Assembly: GCA_934647305.1 (NCBI GenBank) | Contig: CAKUFI010000019.1 | Location: 1-40,175, forward strand | Direction: 5' to 3' | Length of the DNA stretch: 40,175 nt | Origin: an uncultured Clostridia bacterium | GTDB taxonomy: Bacteria; Bacillota; Clostridia; Christensenellales; Aristaeellaceae | Shown here: positions 1 to 7,404 of the stretch, one piece after another | How positions within the stretch are numbered: position 1 is the stretch's first letter | Layout: each line of letters begins with the position of its first letter | Program-made: the position numbers and the translations under genes | Notes under the pieces: model-generated | The model's database searches: none | Told to the model about the DNA's origin: nothing | The model's input: the letters and a program-made list of their open reading frames with translations, nothing else

Positions 1-260
1 CTCAGACTGTCAAAAAACCCCCGGAGAGCTCGAGAGGGCCGCAGCCCTTTCGAACTTTCAATCGTGCCCAGCGGCGTGTACGGTGGGCACGGGGCGATTT
101 TTGCGCCGGAAAATCTCATTTTCCAGAGAAAAAATCGTTTCCTTGCAGTCTCCGCGCCCGAAAAATCTTTGATTTTTAGCGGAGACTGGTGAGGGTGGCA
201 GTGGCGGGGGAGCTTGCTTCCCCGTCCACCAGCTTGTCAAAACCTTTTTTGACAAGCTGG
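1..260 (-). repeat. MITE-like hairpin-rich element, copy 1
   Basis: This stretch is closely related, in reverse orientation, to 23054-23345, and its left end recurs at 40081-40175. One end reads CAGACTGTCAAAAAACCCCC (3-22). The other end is a hairpin whose arms are CCAGCTTGTC and GACAAGCTGG (229-260). The outer parts match the 23 kb copy almost base for base, but the middle (about 95-185) carries different hairpins, for example AAAAATC-TTT-GATTTTT. No protein is encoded. The window starts at the element edge, so flanking direct repeats cannot be checked here. Confidence 0.75.
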
Positions 261-370
261 GCTCCCCTGAAAGGGGAGCTGTCGCCGCAGGCGACTGAGG
301 GGTTAGTCGGCAGTGCCCGGCCTTCGCCCAAAACGACAACTCCCCCGGAGAGCGTACTCTCTGGGGGAGA
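261..370. repeat. Run of three perfect hairpins
   Basis: Hairpins follow the element closely: GCTCCCC/GGGGAGC with loop TGAAA (261-279), GTCGCC/GGCGAC with loop GCA (281-295), and a long stem at 340-369 (CTCCCC and GGAGAG arms closing on CGTA). The short loops and different stems resemble the modules inside the 23 kb element. No coding capacity is evident. Confidence 0.6.
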
Positions 371-419
371 ATTTGTCGGGAAGGGCACGCGAAACCGCGC
401 CTTGGGGAAGAGTTTTGAA

Positions 420-761
420 GCGCGTTTCATGAGGGAAAACTCGTTTGCCTCAATCCGCCTTGGCCGCGCCGCATTCGGGGCTGTGCGTCTGTTTCAGTTG
501 CCTTGCCTACGTTTCATTCGGAAGATGTGCGTCTGTTTCAGGCTCCTTTGACCACGCCGCATTCGGGGAACAGAGTTTGTTTAAGTAATATGCTGTGTGG
601 ATCAAAGTGCTTTCCGGGAGGGGTTAGGGAAAAACAAAACCGTGTAGCCGCACTTCCATTCTTAACGGATCACTCTGCTTTTTTCCGGCGGCAGCAAATG
701 GGTCCGGGCACTGCCCGGTCAGAAAAGCCCCTCTCGAACGTTCCCCAGCGTTCCCTCCCCC
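420..761. repeat. Gene-free region with GCATTCGGGG and GGATCAAAGTGC repeats
   Basis: Three degenerate units end in a CATTCGG core (about 470, 512 and 560), two of them followed by TGTGCGTCTGTTTCAG. A block beginning GGATCAAAGTGCTTTCCGGG (599-618) recurs at 2257, 7293 and, inverted, 34399. The perfect palindrome CCGGGCACTGCCCGG lies at 704-718, preceded by the linker GGCGGCAGCAAATGG. No gene is supported. Confidence 0.6.
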
Positions 762-1166
762 TCAGTCTGCCAGGTAGAGCGAGAGCTGCTGCGCGGAGTG
801 GGCGAGACTGAGGTACCTGGAGCCGTTTGAATAGAGCGTGCCGATGGTGAGCGCGCCGTTCACCTGCTCGGAGGCAGACTCTGCCGGAGAGAAGCCGGCC
901 TCGCGCAGGGCGTTCAGGTAATCGTCGAATTGCCCGTCGCTCACGCCGTCCAGAAGGATGGCGCAGTAGGGCGGCTGCTCGCCCAGCTGCACCTGTGTGA
1001 CCGTGCCCGGCGGAACAGGGACGCCTTCGGTGTATTCATTCTGCGGCCAGGTATCGGTCGACTGCACGAGGGGCGTAGTCTGGGGCGCGGGGACGGTCGA
1101 CCGCGCGCAGGCTGTCAGGCAGACGGCCTGCGCGGCGATAATCAAAAGGGACAAGATGCGTTTCAT
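762..1166 (-). CDS. Small lipoprotein, third gene of PadR operon
   Basis: This 134-residue protein has a short lysine/arginine start, a hydrophobic stretch and a clear lipobox (LTAC, residues about 18-21), so it should be lipid-anchored on the outer face of the membrane. The mature part has a proline/threonine-rich linker followed by a compact domain containing a pattern like DYLNALREAGF, reminiscent of small clostridial lipoproteins that bind no known ligand. The start ATG overlaps the stop of the DUF1700 gene (ATGA), with AGGAGG placed 7-8 bases upstream, so it is translationally coupled. I do not recognise a specific family. A role in envelope stress sensing with its two operon partners is inference. 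Confidence 0.85.
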   Translation of the reverse strand: MKRILSLLIIAAQAVCLTACARSTVPAPQTTPLVQSTDTWPQNEYTEGVPVPPGTVTQVQLGEQPPYCAILLDGVSDGQFDDYLNALREAGFSPAESASEQVNGALTIGTLYSNGSRYLSLAHSAQQLSLYLAD

Positions 1167-1627
1167 GACGTTTTCCTCCTGTTTTTCAGTTCGCGCAGCG
1201 CAAACACGACTGCGCAGATTGCCGCGATGAGAGCGACCGCCAGCAGGGCCTGCCACAGCGCGAAGGGTGCGTCACTGACCACCTGTATACCGGTCATTGC
1301 CTCCGCGCCGCCGATGACGTTTTTAGGAGGCAGCTGGGCGCGCAGCAGCCACGCCGCGCCCGCGCAGGCCAGCGCGAGAAACAGCGGCAGGACGATCGTG
1401 AGCAGCCTGCGCCGCCTCAGATGTGAGCGCGGGTCGACGCCCATTTCTTCCATGGCGCCTTGCGCGAATTCCCGCGGCGTACCCAGGCGCGCGATGACCT
1501 GCGCCTCGGTTTCGCCGTGCTCCGCGGCCGACTCGAAGATTTCCCGCAGGTCGCGAAGCACTTCCCGCCTGCGTTTTGGGGGCAGGCACAGCGCCCGACT
1601 GACCTCCCGAATGTATCGCTCGCTCAT
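1163..1627 (-). CDS. DUF1700/HAAS-type membrane protein, PadR partner
   Basis: This 154-residue protein starts with a helical domain of about 65 residues carrying the pattern of DUF1700/HAAS proteins (SERYIREVSRAL, LRDLREIFESAAEHG, ARLGTPREFA). Two hydrophobic segments follow, at roughly 75-95 and 123-145. Families of this kind are commonly encoded directly after a PadR regulator and are thought to transmit signals at the membrane. The ATG overlaps the padR stop (ATGA at 1624-1627) and its own stop overlaps the next ATG, so the three genes are tightly coupled. A strong GGAGGTGG site precedes the start. A longer in-frame reading back to 1924 only runs through padR and is not preferred. Confidence 0.85.
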   Translation of the reverse strand: MSERYIREVSRALCLPPKRRREVLRDLREIFESAAEHGETEAQVIARLGTPREFAQGAMEEMGVDPRSHLRRRRLLTIVLPLFLALACAGAAWLLRAQLPPKNVIGGAEAMTGIQVVSDAPFALWQALLAVALIAAICAVVFALRELKNRRKTS

Positions 1628-1980
1628 TGCTCCACCTCCCGCGCGTCCCGGATAAATCCGTCGATGCACTTTACATAGCTCTCCCAGAACGCGGTCAGCT
1701 CGCCGAGCGCTTCGCGTCCCCTTTCCGTGACCGAGTAGTATTTCTTCGAGCCGCCGTTCGACGCGGACGGAGCCAGGCGGCAGGCGATCAGCCCCGCGTC
1801 CTGCAGGCGGTAGAGGATCGGGTAGACCGTGCCCTCCCGCGCGTAGCCCCAGACGCCTGCGCCGCGCTCGTTGAGCTGGGTGATGATTTCGTAGCCGTAG
1901 GTCTCCCGCCGGGCGATCAGGCACAAAAGCACCATCTCCAGCGAGCCCTTCTTGAACTGCTGCACGTATTTGCTTTCCAA
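1624..1980 (-). CDS. PadR family transcriptional regulator
   Basis: The 118-residue protein has the PadR winged helix-turn-helix: an N-terminal helix (VQQFKKGSLEMVLLCLI), the ETYGYEIITQL helix, the wing segment EGTVYPILYRLQDAGLI, and SKKYYSVTERGREAL, followed by a C-terminal dimerisation helix. PadR proteins are usually repressors of their own operon. The start is called as TTG at 1980 because AGAGGTGA lies 5 bases upstream and the protein then begins where the family does. An ATG at 2055 would put the promoter inside the gene. A palindrome lies over the predicted transcription start, which fits autorepression. Confidence 0.92.
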   Translation of the reverse strand: MESKYVQQFKKGSLEMVLLCLIARRETYGYEIITQLNERGAGVWGYAREGTVYPILYRLQDAGLIACRLAPSASNGGSKKYYSVTERGREALGELTAFWESYVKCIDGFIRDAREVEQ

Positions 1981-2008
1981 GGAATCACCTCTCAGAGAGT
2001 ACTTTGTA

Positions 2009-2035
2009 TTGCTAATTAGCAACGCTATTATAGCG
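2009..2035 (-). promoter_or_regulatory. Putative PadR operator palindromes
   Basis: The 14-bp perfect palindrome TTGCTAATTAGCAA (2009-2022) covers the predicted transcription start, and a second dyad, CGCTATTATAGCG (2023-2035), covers the -10 box. Their position suggests binding by the PadR protein encoded just downstream. This is inference. Confidence 0.6.
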
Positions 2036-2055
2036 CGCCTCCCGCCGCCTGTCAA
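2027..2055 (-). promoter_or_regulatory. Consensus sigma-A promoter of padR operon
   Basis: On the minus strand TTGACA (2055-2050) and TATAAT (2032-2027) are separated by exactly 17 bases; both boxes match the consensus fully. The expected transcription start is near 2020. Confidence 0.88.
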
Positions 2056-2591
2056 GTAAAAAATGCCTCCCTCGGAAATGACTCCGGGGGAGGCGGCGGC
2101 CGCAAACGGCGGCGTTTGGGTACTTGGCGGATGGGATGACGCTCTTCACGGAGAGTCGCTGAACCACGCTGCATACGGGAAACTGCGTTTTTCCAGAGGG
2201 CCATTGTACCGCGCCGCATTCGGGAAAGCACGCCCGTACATGACAAAATGTCACGCGGATCAAAGTGCTTTCCGGGAGAGGTCTGGGGATCATGAGACCG
2301 CCCCGCCCAATCGCGTAACTCTTGTGGGGCAGCGGCCCTGAGTTTTCCGAAAAGGAAGAATCCGGGAGCTTGAATCTATGGTTCCCGGATTCGTGTGAGG
2401 ATACGCGGCAGCTCGCGTCGGCAGTGCCGACCATCAATCCGCAAGGGAGCTTGCGGATTCGCAGACTTCGGCCGCTCCAATTTATGGCGGCCGACAGTCG
2501 TCAATAGAACCCGCGGTAGCTAGTGGAACCGGGCACTGCCCGGGCGGCAGCAGGTGGCTGTCGGCCCTGCCGACCGGCCTCCCCAGCGTAC
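2056..2591. repeat. Gene-free mosaic of palindromic repeats
   Basis: The region carries a CATTCGGG unit, a GGATCAAAGTGCTTTCCGGG block (2257-2276), a fixed-loop hairpin at 2358-2392, a perfect hairpin AATCCGCAAG/CTTGCGGATT (about 2436-2459), a second fixed-loop hairpin at 2464-2499, and the palindromes CCGGGCACTGCCCGG (2529-2543) and GTCGGCCCTGCCGAC (2560-2574) separated by the linker CGGCAGCAGGTGG. No gene is supported; it separates the padR promoter from the end of the aldo/keto reductase gene. Confidence 0.75.
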
Positions 2592-3734
2592 CTATGCCTG
2601 GTGATACTGTTCGTGGATCTCGGCGAGCAGGTCGCGGATGTGGAAGTGCTGCGGGCAGAGGGTCTCGCAGCGGCCGCAGCGCACGCACCTGCCGCCGTCG
2701 GTTCCCTTTTCCTGCATGCGGGCGTAGTCCTGATAGAACTGCCGCTCGGTGCCGAACATGGTGTGGCGGTCGAGGGTGCGGAACACGCCGGGGATGTTCA
2801 CGCCGGCGGGACAGGGCATGCAGTACTCGCAGCCGGTGCAGCCGACGCGCACGCGCGCCTCGTAGATCTCGCGCACGCGGGTCATCATCCGCTTCTCGTC
2901 CTCGGTCAGGCAGTTGGGCTCGGCCTGATCGAAAATCGCCAGGTTGTCGAGCACCTGCTCGCGGTTGGACATGCCGGAGAGGATGGTGATGAACTCGGGC
3001 CTGTCGTACAGGTAGCGGAAGGCCCACTCGACCGGACTGCGCCTGACCGGCTGGGATGCGTACAGCTCGAGCACGTCGGCGGGCACGTTGGCCGCCAGCG
3101 CGCCGCCGCGCAGGGGCTCCATGATGATCAGGCCCATGCCCTTCTCGCGGGAGATCTCGGTCGCGGTCTTCAGGGTGGCCTGGTTGAACTCGTCGAGCAC
3201 GTTCATCTGGATCTGCGCGACGTTCCAGTCGTAGTCCCGGGCGATGCGCTCGAAGGCGGCGCTGTCGTCGTGGAAGGAGAAGCCGACATGGCGGATCTTG
3301 CCCTTGGCGAGCATGTCGGCGAGGAAGCGCGGGTAGCCGAGCGATTTGATCTTGTCGTAGCTCGCGCCGTTTAAGGAGTGCAGGAGATAAATGTCCACGT
3401 GGTCGGTCTGAAGCCTGGCCAGCTGCTCGTCCAGAATTTTCTCCATATCGGCGTACTCGTTGACCAGCCACACGGGCAGCTTGGTGGTCAGGGTGACGCG
3501 TTCGCGATAGCCGTCCGCCAGCGCCTTGCCCACCACCTTTTCGCTGTTGCCGCCGTGATAGCCGTAGGCGGTGTCCACATAGGTGATTCCCTTGTCGATG
3601 GCCTCGCGGATCATGGCGATCGCCCGCGGCTCGTCGATCGGGTTTTCCGGCTCGGGCCGGGTGGGCAGACGCATCGTGCCCAGGCCGAGCGCCGAAACCG
3701 TCAGGTCGGTTCCGGGAAACTTGCGGTACTTCAT
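2592..3734 (-). CDS. Aldo/keto reductase with C-terminal 4Fe-4S domain
   Basis: The 380-residue protein has an aldo/keto reductase barrel (residues about 1-285) with the catalytic tetrad visible as D54, Y59 (in DTAYGYH), K85 and H119. The NADPH-binding end (FITILSGMSNREQV) is present. The last 100 residues carry two cysteine clusters, CTGCEYCMPCP and CVRCGRCETLCP, which should bind two 4Fe-4S clusters. This is the known ferredoxin-fused AKR subfamily of anaerobes; the substrate is not predictable. The gene starts 4 bases after the histidine kinase stop, so it is the third gene of the response regulator operon. That is an unusual partner and suggests redox output. The start is supported by GAGGAGGAAT. 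Confidence 0.93.
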   Translation of the reverse strand: MKYRKFPGTDLTVSALGLGTMRLPTRPEPENPIDEPRAIAMIREAIDKGITYVDTAYGYHGGNSEKVVGKALADGYRERVTLTTKLPVWLVNEYADMEKILDEQLARLQTDHVDIYLLHSLNGASYDKIKSLGYPRFLADMLAKGKIRHVGFSFHDDSAAFERIARDYDWNVAQIQMNVLDEFNQATLKTATEISREKGMGLIIMEPLRGGALAANVPADVLELYASQPVRRSPVEWAFRYLYDRPEFITILSGMSNREQVLDNLAIFDQAEPNCLTEDEKRMMTRVREIYEARVRVGCTGCEYCMPCPAGVNIPGVFRTLDRHTMFGTERQFYQDYARMQEKGTDGGRCVRCGRCETLCPQHFHIRDLLAEIHEQYHQA

Positions 3735-3738
3735 GGGA

Positions 3739-5517
3739 TTATTCCTCCTCCTTCTTCGTCTCGCCGGCCGGCTTGTCTTCGCCGTAGTAGCGGGGCAGCG
3801 TAATCAGGAATTCAGTGCCTTCGCCGAACTTGGAATGCACCTCGATCAGGCCGTTCATGCTGGTGACGATGTGCTTGACGATGGCCAGGCCCAGTCCGGT
3901 GCCGCCCATGGCGCGGGAACGGCCCTTGTCCACGCGGTAGAACCGCTCGAACAGCCGTGGCAGGTGCTCCTCCGGGATGCCGATGCCGGTGTCGCTGACC
4001 AGCAGCTGCACGTTCTCCTTGCCGGGGAACAGGCTGACCGTGACCGAGCCGCCCTCCTTGTTGTACTTGACGGCGTTCTCGATCAGGTTGATGAGCATCT
4101 GCTCCACCCGGTCGTGATTGCCCCAGATGTAGATGGGCTCGGCGCACTCCGGCTCGTGGATCGTGACCTTCTTTTCGGCGGCGTGGAAGTGCAGCATCTC
4201 GCACACGTCGGTCGCCATCTTGTCCAGGCGCAGGCGCGAGAGGCTGACCTCCTCCTTGCCGCTTTCCATCTTGGTGATGGAGAGAATGTCGTTGATCAGG
4301 CGGGTCAGGCGGTCGGTTTCCATGTTGATGATGTTCAGGAACTTCTCGGCCATGGCCGGGTTGTTGATCGCGCCGGCCTGCAGGGTTTCGACGAAGCCCT
4401 TGATCGAGGTCAGCGGGGTCTTGAGCTCGTGAGAGACGTTGGCGGCGAAGTCGGTGCGCATCTGCTCCAGGCGGCGCAGCTCGCTCACGTCCTCAAGCAG
4501 CGCCATCGCGCCGACCACCTTGTCGCCGTCCTTCATGGCGGAGATATAGAGCCTGAGCGGCTTGTGGGCGCGCTGCCCGCCGCTTCGGATGGCCACCTCG
4601 GTGGTGTACACGCCGGTATGGCTCATGGCCTCGCGCATGACCGGCTCGAGGTTGACGTCCTTGCTGACCTCGCTGATGGGCAGCGATTCATACGCGCCCA
4701 TCACGCCCAGCAGGCTCTTGCCCGCCGGGGTGAGCAGGATGACGTTCATCTTGTCGTCCACCGCGATCAGGCCGCTCTGGGTGGAGTTCATGACCTCGGC
4801 CAGCGCCATGTTGCGGCGCTTCTGGCGGTTGAGCTGATCCTCGATGCGCCCGGCGGCCTCTTCAATCTTGTGCAGGCGGCTGTCGCCCTGAAGGGAGGCG
4901 GGCAGGCGCGCCTCGAAATTGCCCTCTGCGAAGGCGTTCATCAGCGAGGCCACGCCGTCGGTCAGGCGGGTGCAGCTGTGGTTCACGATCACGGCCCACA
5001 AAAGCAGCACGCCCAGGAACAGGATGCACAGCAGGGTCAGCGGAGCCGTGGAACCGCCGTACAGCGCGCCCGCGGTCGGTTTTTCGGCAAACACGCGCAC
5101 CGCGCCGCCCTGAGGAAGCGCGAAGGCCGCGAACAGGTAGTCCTTTCCGGAATACTTGCGCGTGAACGTGCCCTCGCCCTCGCTGAACGCGAGCGAAACC
5201 TCCTCGTCCCGCAGGGCGTTCTGGCCCGCGCGCACGGAGGAGCGGGTGTCATAGACGACCTTGCCGTCTTCGTCGATCAGCGACAGACCGCAATCGATCG
5301 CCTCCGAGAGCGCCCGAAATCCGTCCGCCCGGGTCTCTTCGGAGTCAAGAAAGGCCGCGTTGCCCAGGTAAAGCGCGGACAAGCGGCCTGTGCTCTCCAG
5401 ATGACTGGAGAACTGATCGATCTGGCTTTTTTGCATGGTGCGGGTGCTTCCGATCGTGAAGAGCAGAAAACACGCCGCGCACACGCAGGTCGCGATCCAC
5501 GCAACCCATTTTCTCAC
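3739..5517 (-). CDS. PhoR/WalK-type sensor histidine kinase
   Basis: The 592-residue kinase has membrane segments at about 5-24 and 157-178 with an extracellular sensor domain of about 130 residues between them. A HAMP-like linker (about 180-235), a PAS domain (about 238-345), HisKA with phospho-acceptor H363 (in SHELKTP) and HATPase_c with NLIENAVKYN, DTGIGIP and GGTGLGLAIVK follow. This is the PhoR/ResE/WalK layout. The GTG start overlaps the regulator stop (GTGA at 5514-5517), showing translational coupling. It phosphorylates the neighbouring regulator. The signal could be phosphate limitation or envelope state; the absence of pst or phoU genes here leaves this open. Confidence 0.93.
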   Translation of the reverse strand: MRKWVAWIATCVCAACFLLFTIGSTRTMQKSQIDQFSSHLESTGRLSALYLGNAAFLDSEETRADGFRALSEAIDCGLSLIDEDGKVVYDTRSSVRAGQNALRDEEVSLAFSEGEGTFTRKYSGKDYLFAAFALPQGGAVRVFAEKPTAGALYGGSTAPLTLLCILFLGVLLLWAVIVNHSCTRLTDGVASLMNAFAEGNFEARLPASLQGDSRLHKIEEAAGRIEDQLNRQKRRNMALAEVMNSTQSGLIAVDDKMNVILLTPAGKSLLGVMGAYESLPISEVSKDVNLEPVMREAMSHTGVYTTEVAIRSGGQRAHKPLRLYISAMKDGDKVVGAMALLEDVSELRRLEQMRTDFAANVSHELKTPLTSIKGFVETLQAGAINNPAMAEKFLNIINMETDRLTRLINDILSITKMESGKEEVSLSRLRLDKMATDVCEMLHFHAAEKKVTIHEPECAEPIYIWGNHDRVEQMLINLIENAVKYNKEGGSVTVSLFPGKENVQLLVSDTGIGIPEEHLPRLFERFYRVDKGRSRAMGGTGLGLAIVKHIVTSMNGLIEVHSKFGEGTEFLITLPRYYGEDKPAGETKKEEE

Positions 5518-6215
5518 AGGCGGTTATCCTGCCTGTCGTTGAACTTGTAGCCGACGCCGCGGATGGTTTCGATGTAGTGCGCGTCGTCGCCCAGCTTCTG
5601 ACGGATGTGACGGATATGCACGTCGACCGTGCGGGTCTCGCCGTAGAACTCGTAGCCCCAGATGCGGTCGAGCAGGAAATCGCGGGTGAGCACCTTGCCG
5701 CGGCTGATGACCAGCAGCTTGAGCAGCTCGAACTCCTTGAGGGTCAGGGACAGCTTTTCGCCGTTGCGGAAGGCCTCGTAGTTGCCCACGTCGATGGTCA
5801 GGCCGCCCACATGCAGGATGCCCTCCTCCTCGTTCTGGGGCGCAGCGCGGCGCAGCAGCGCCTTGACGCGGGCGATCAGCTCGCGCACGCTGAAGGGCTT
5901 GGTGATGTAGTCGTCCGCACCCATCTCAAGGCCCAGGATCTTGTCGACCTCGTCGCCCTTGGCGGTGAGCATGATGATCGGGATATCGGACGTGGTGGTG
6001 GTGCTCTTCAGGCGGCGGCAGACCTCGACGCCGTCGATGCCGGGCAGCATGATATCCAAAAGGATCATGGCAGGACGCTCTCGTGCGCAGACCACCAGCG
6101 CGTCCTCGCCGTTCTCGGCAGTCACAACGCGGTACCCGGAAGCCTCCAGGTTGAAGGTAAGCAGCTCAAGGATATGAGCCTCGTCATCAACGCACAGGAT
6201 CAGTTCATTTGCCAT
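5514..6215 (-). CDS. PhoB/OmpR-family response regulator
   Basis: The 233-residue protein has a receiver domain with acidic pocket D10/D11, phosphorylation site D54 (in ILLDIMLPG), T84 and K106 (YITKPFS). A winged-helix DNA-binding domain follows (about 133-228), with the family pattern LTLKEFELLKLL, TRDFLLDRIWGYEF and RTVDVHIRHIRQKL. The start ATG is preceded by GAGGAGGAATTCAC. It heads a three-gene operon with the kinase and aldo/keto reductase. A TACAAT box at 6241-6236 could be a promoter close to the start, but its -35 is poor. Read-through from nrdR, 70 bases upstream, is equally likely. Confidence 0.95.
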   Translation of the reverse strand: MANELILCVDDEAHILELLTFNLEASGYRVVTAENGEDALVVCARERPAMILLDIMLPGIDGVEVCRRLKSTTTTSDIPIIMLTAKGDEVDKILGLEMGADDYITKPFSVRELIARVKALLRRAAPQNEEEGILHVGGLTIDVGNYEAFRNGEKLSLTLKEFELLKLLVISRGKVLTRDFLLDRIWGYEFYGETRTVDVHIRHIRQKLGDDAHYIETIRGVGYKFNDRQDNRL

Positions 6216-6285
6216 TGTGAATTCCTCCTCTTTTTATTGTAGAGCGGTTCGCGGGCCTTCCAGCGCGTTGCCGGAGCGGCCTGAT

Positions 6286-6741
6286 TCAGCGGCTGGACAG
6301 GAGCCTTGTGAGCTCGTCCATGAAGGTTTCGATGTCCCGAAACTGCCGGTATACCGAAGCGAACCTGACATAGGCCACTTCGTCCAGCCGCGCAAGGCGC
6401 TCCATGACCATCTCGCCCAGCTGTGTGCTGGTGATTTCCTGGTCGTAGCTGCTGTAGGCCTGCCTTTCCACCTCGCGCACCAGATCGTCGATCTCGGACA
6501 TGGGCACCGGCCGCTTTTCGCAGGCCTTCGCCACGCCCAGCTTGATCTTGGCGCTGTCGAACGCCTCCCGCCGCTGGTCCTTCTTGACCACCATCAGAGG
6601 GAGGGGATCCACTTTTTCGTAGGTAGTAAAGCGCCGGCCGCATCCTTCGCACTCCCGCCGGCGGCGAATTGCTTCGCCGTCCTCCGAGGGACGCGAGTCG
6701 ATGACGCGGCTCTCGCTGCAGCCACAGTAGATGCACTTCAT
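6286..6741 (-). CDS. nrdR: Transcriptional repressor NrdR
   Basis: The 151-residue protein is full-length NrdR, the ATP/dATP-sensing repressor of ribonucleotide reductase genes. The N-terminal zinc ribbon has C3, C6, C31 and C34 with the conserved VIDSR and RRRRECEGCGRRFTTYE segments, and an ATP-cone domain follows (about 49-139; VVKKDQRREAFDSAKI, ITSTQLGEMVMERL, AYVRFASVYRQF). AGGAGG lies 8 bases before the ATG. No nrd reductase gene is in the window, so its targets are elsewhere. The next gene upstream on this strand is ylmC, 89 bases away. Confidence 0.97.
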   Translation of the reverse strand: MKCIYCGCSESRVIDSRPSEDGEAIRRRRECEGCGRRFTTYEKVDPLPLMVVKKDQRREAFDSAKIKLGVAKACEKRPVPMSEIDDLVREVERQAYSSYDQEITSTQLGEMVMERLARLDEVAYVRFASVYRQFRDIETFMDELTRLLSSR

Positions 6742-6774
6742 GTGCGAAGCCTCCTACACCGAACCTCTACGTAA

Positions 6775-6802
6775 TTGTAATATTAAATCCTTGATCTGTC
6801 AA
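6775..6802 (-). promoter_or_regulatory. Predicted nrdR promoter
   Basis: TTGACA (6802-6797) and TACAAT (6780-6775) lie on the minus strand with a 16-base spacer, about 33 bases upstream of the nrdR ATG. The surrounding DNA is notably AT-rich. Confidence 0.7.
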
Positions 6803-6830
6803 GCCCTTAACATTAGATTTGTGCAAATGG

Positions 6831-7079
6831 TCACCCTCGGCAGAAATCTGTATCCAATTCCACCAAAATCACGTCGTCTCCGATCTGTTTTACGCGCTCC
6901 CAGGGCAGTACGGCGCCCTCTTTGACGCCTTTTATGAGGTTTAAAAGGCTCTTTTGACCGGGTACGACCAGCGCCTCGATGCACGCGCAATCGTTAAATA
7001 TTACGTCAATCGGCCTGCCCAGGCGCTTTCCGTCCACGATGTTGATGACGTCCTTGCTCTTGAGCTCGGAAAAATTCAT
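6831..7079 (-). CDS. ylmC: YlmC/YmxH family PRC-barrel protein
   Basis: This 82-residue protein is a stand-alone PRC-barrel of the YlmC/YmxH family, common in spore-forming Firmicutes. The conserved pattern is visible: SELKSKDVINIVDGKRLG, DVIFNDCACIEALVVPG and LPWERVKQIGDDVILVEL. Length and domain are normal for the family, whose biochemical role is unknown; some members are annotated as sporulation-linked because of their expression. A strong GGGAGGTGGGAGA precedes the ATG. It stands alone on this strand between repeats and nrdR. Confidence 0.9.
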   Translation of the reverse strand: MNFSELKSKDVINIVDGKRLGRPIDVIFNDCACIEALVVPGQKSLLNLIKGVKEGAVLPWERVKQIGDDVILVELDTDFCRG

Positions 7080-7140
7080 TCTCCCACCTCCCGCTACAGC
7101 CTATGCCGCGGGGAGGCGGGAGAATCTGATGAAGTTTGCG

Positions 7141-7354
7141 GGGAAGATGCGCCCCATTCGGGGAACCACACTTGTTCCTTTCCCTTCGATATGCGGATCA
7201 GAGAGCCTTCTCGGGGCAGCGGCCTTTGGTTTTCAGGTTTCAGCCTGCGCTCCATTCGGGGAAACACACTTGTTCCTTCCCCTTCGATATGCGGATCATA
7301 GTGCTTTCCGGGAGGGGTTTGGGGAGGCGCCTTTCTCAGAAAGGCGGCCTCCCC
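7141..7354. repeat. 98-bp tandem duplication and hairpin of the GGATCA family
   Basis: Two copies with a 98-bp period start at the CATTCGGGG core (7155 and 7253); each continues with ACACTTGTTCC and ends in TTCGATATGCGGATCA. The second runs into the block ATAGTGCTTTCCGGGAGGGG shared with 599, 2257 and inverted 34399. It closes with a long hairpin (GGGGAGGC and GCCTCCCC arms, 7321-7354). No gene is seen in 7080-7402. Confidence 0.7.
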
Positions 7355-7404
7355 AACGTTTCCCAACGTTTCCCAGCGTTTCCCAGCGTTTCCCAACGTT
7401 TCTC
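7355..7404. repeat. Five 10-bp tandem repeats reaching into the trkH stop
   Basis: Five units of ARCGTTTCCC lie head to tail (7355, 7365, 7375, 7385, 7395). The last, AACGTTTCTC, overlaps the trkH stop codon at 7403-7405. Related AACGTT segments lie in the repeats near 740 and 34335-34365. Confidence 0.85.

Noticed and set aside
189..551. 120-codon plus-strand frame at the window start
   Set aside because: It runs through hairpins and repeat units with no ribosome site or protein motif.
3583..5550. Open frame of 655 codons on the plus strand opposite the histidine kinase
   Set aside because: It is fully antisense to a well-supported kinase gene, has no domain pattern and an odd composition (H, Q, V, D rich). 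It is explained by GC bias at third codon positions.
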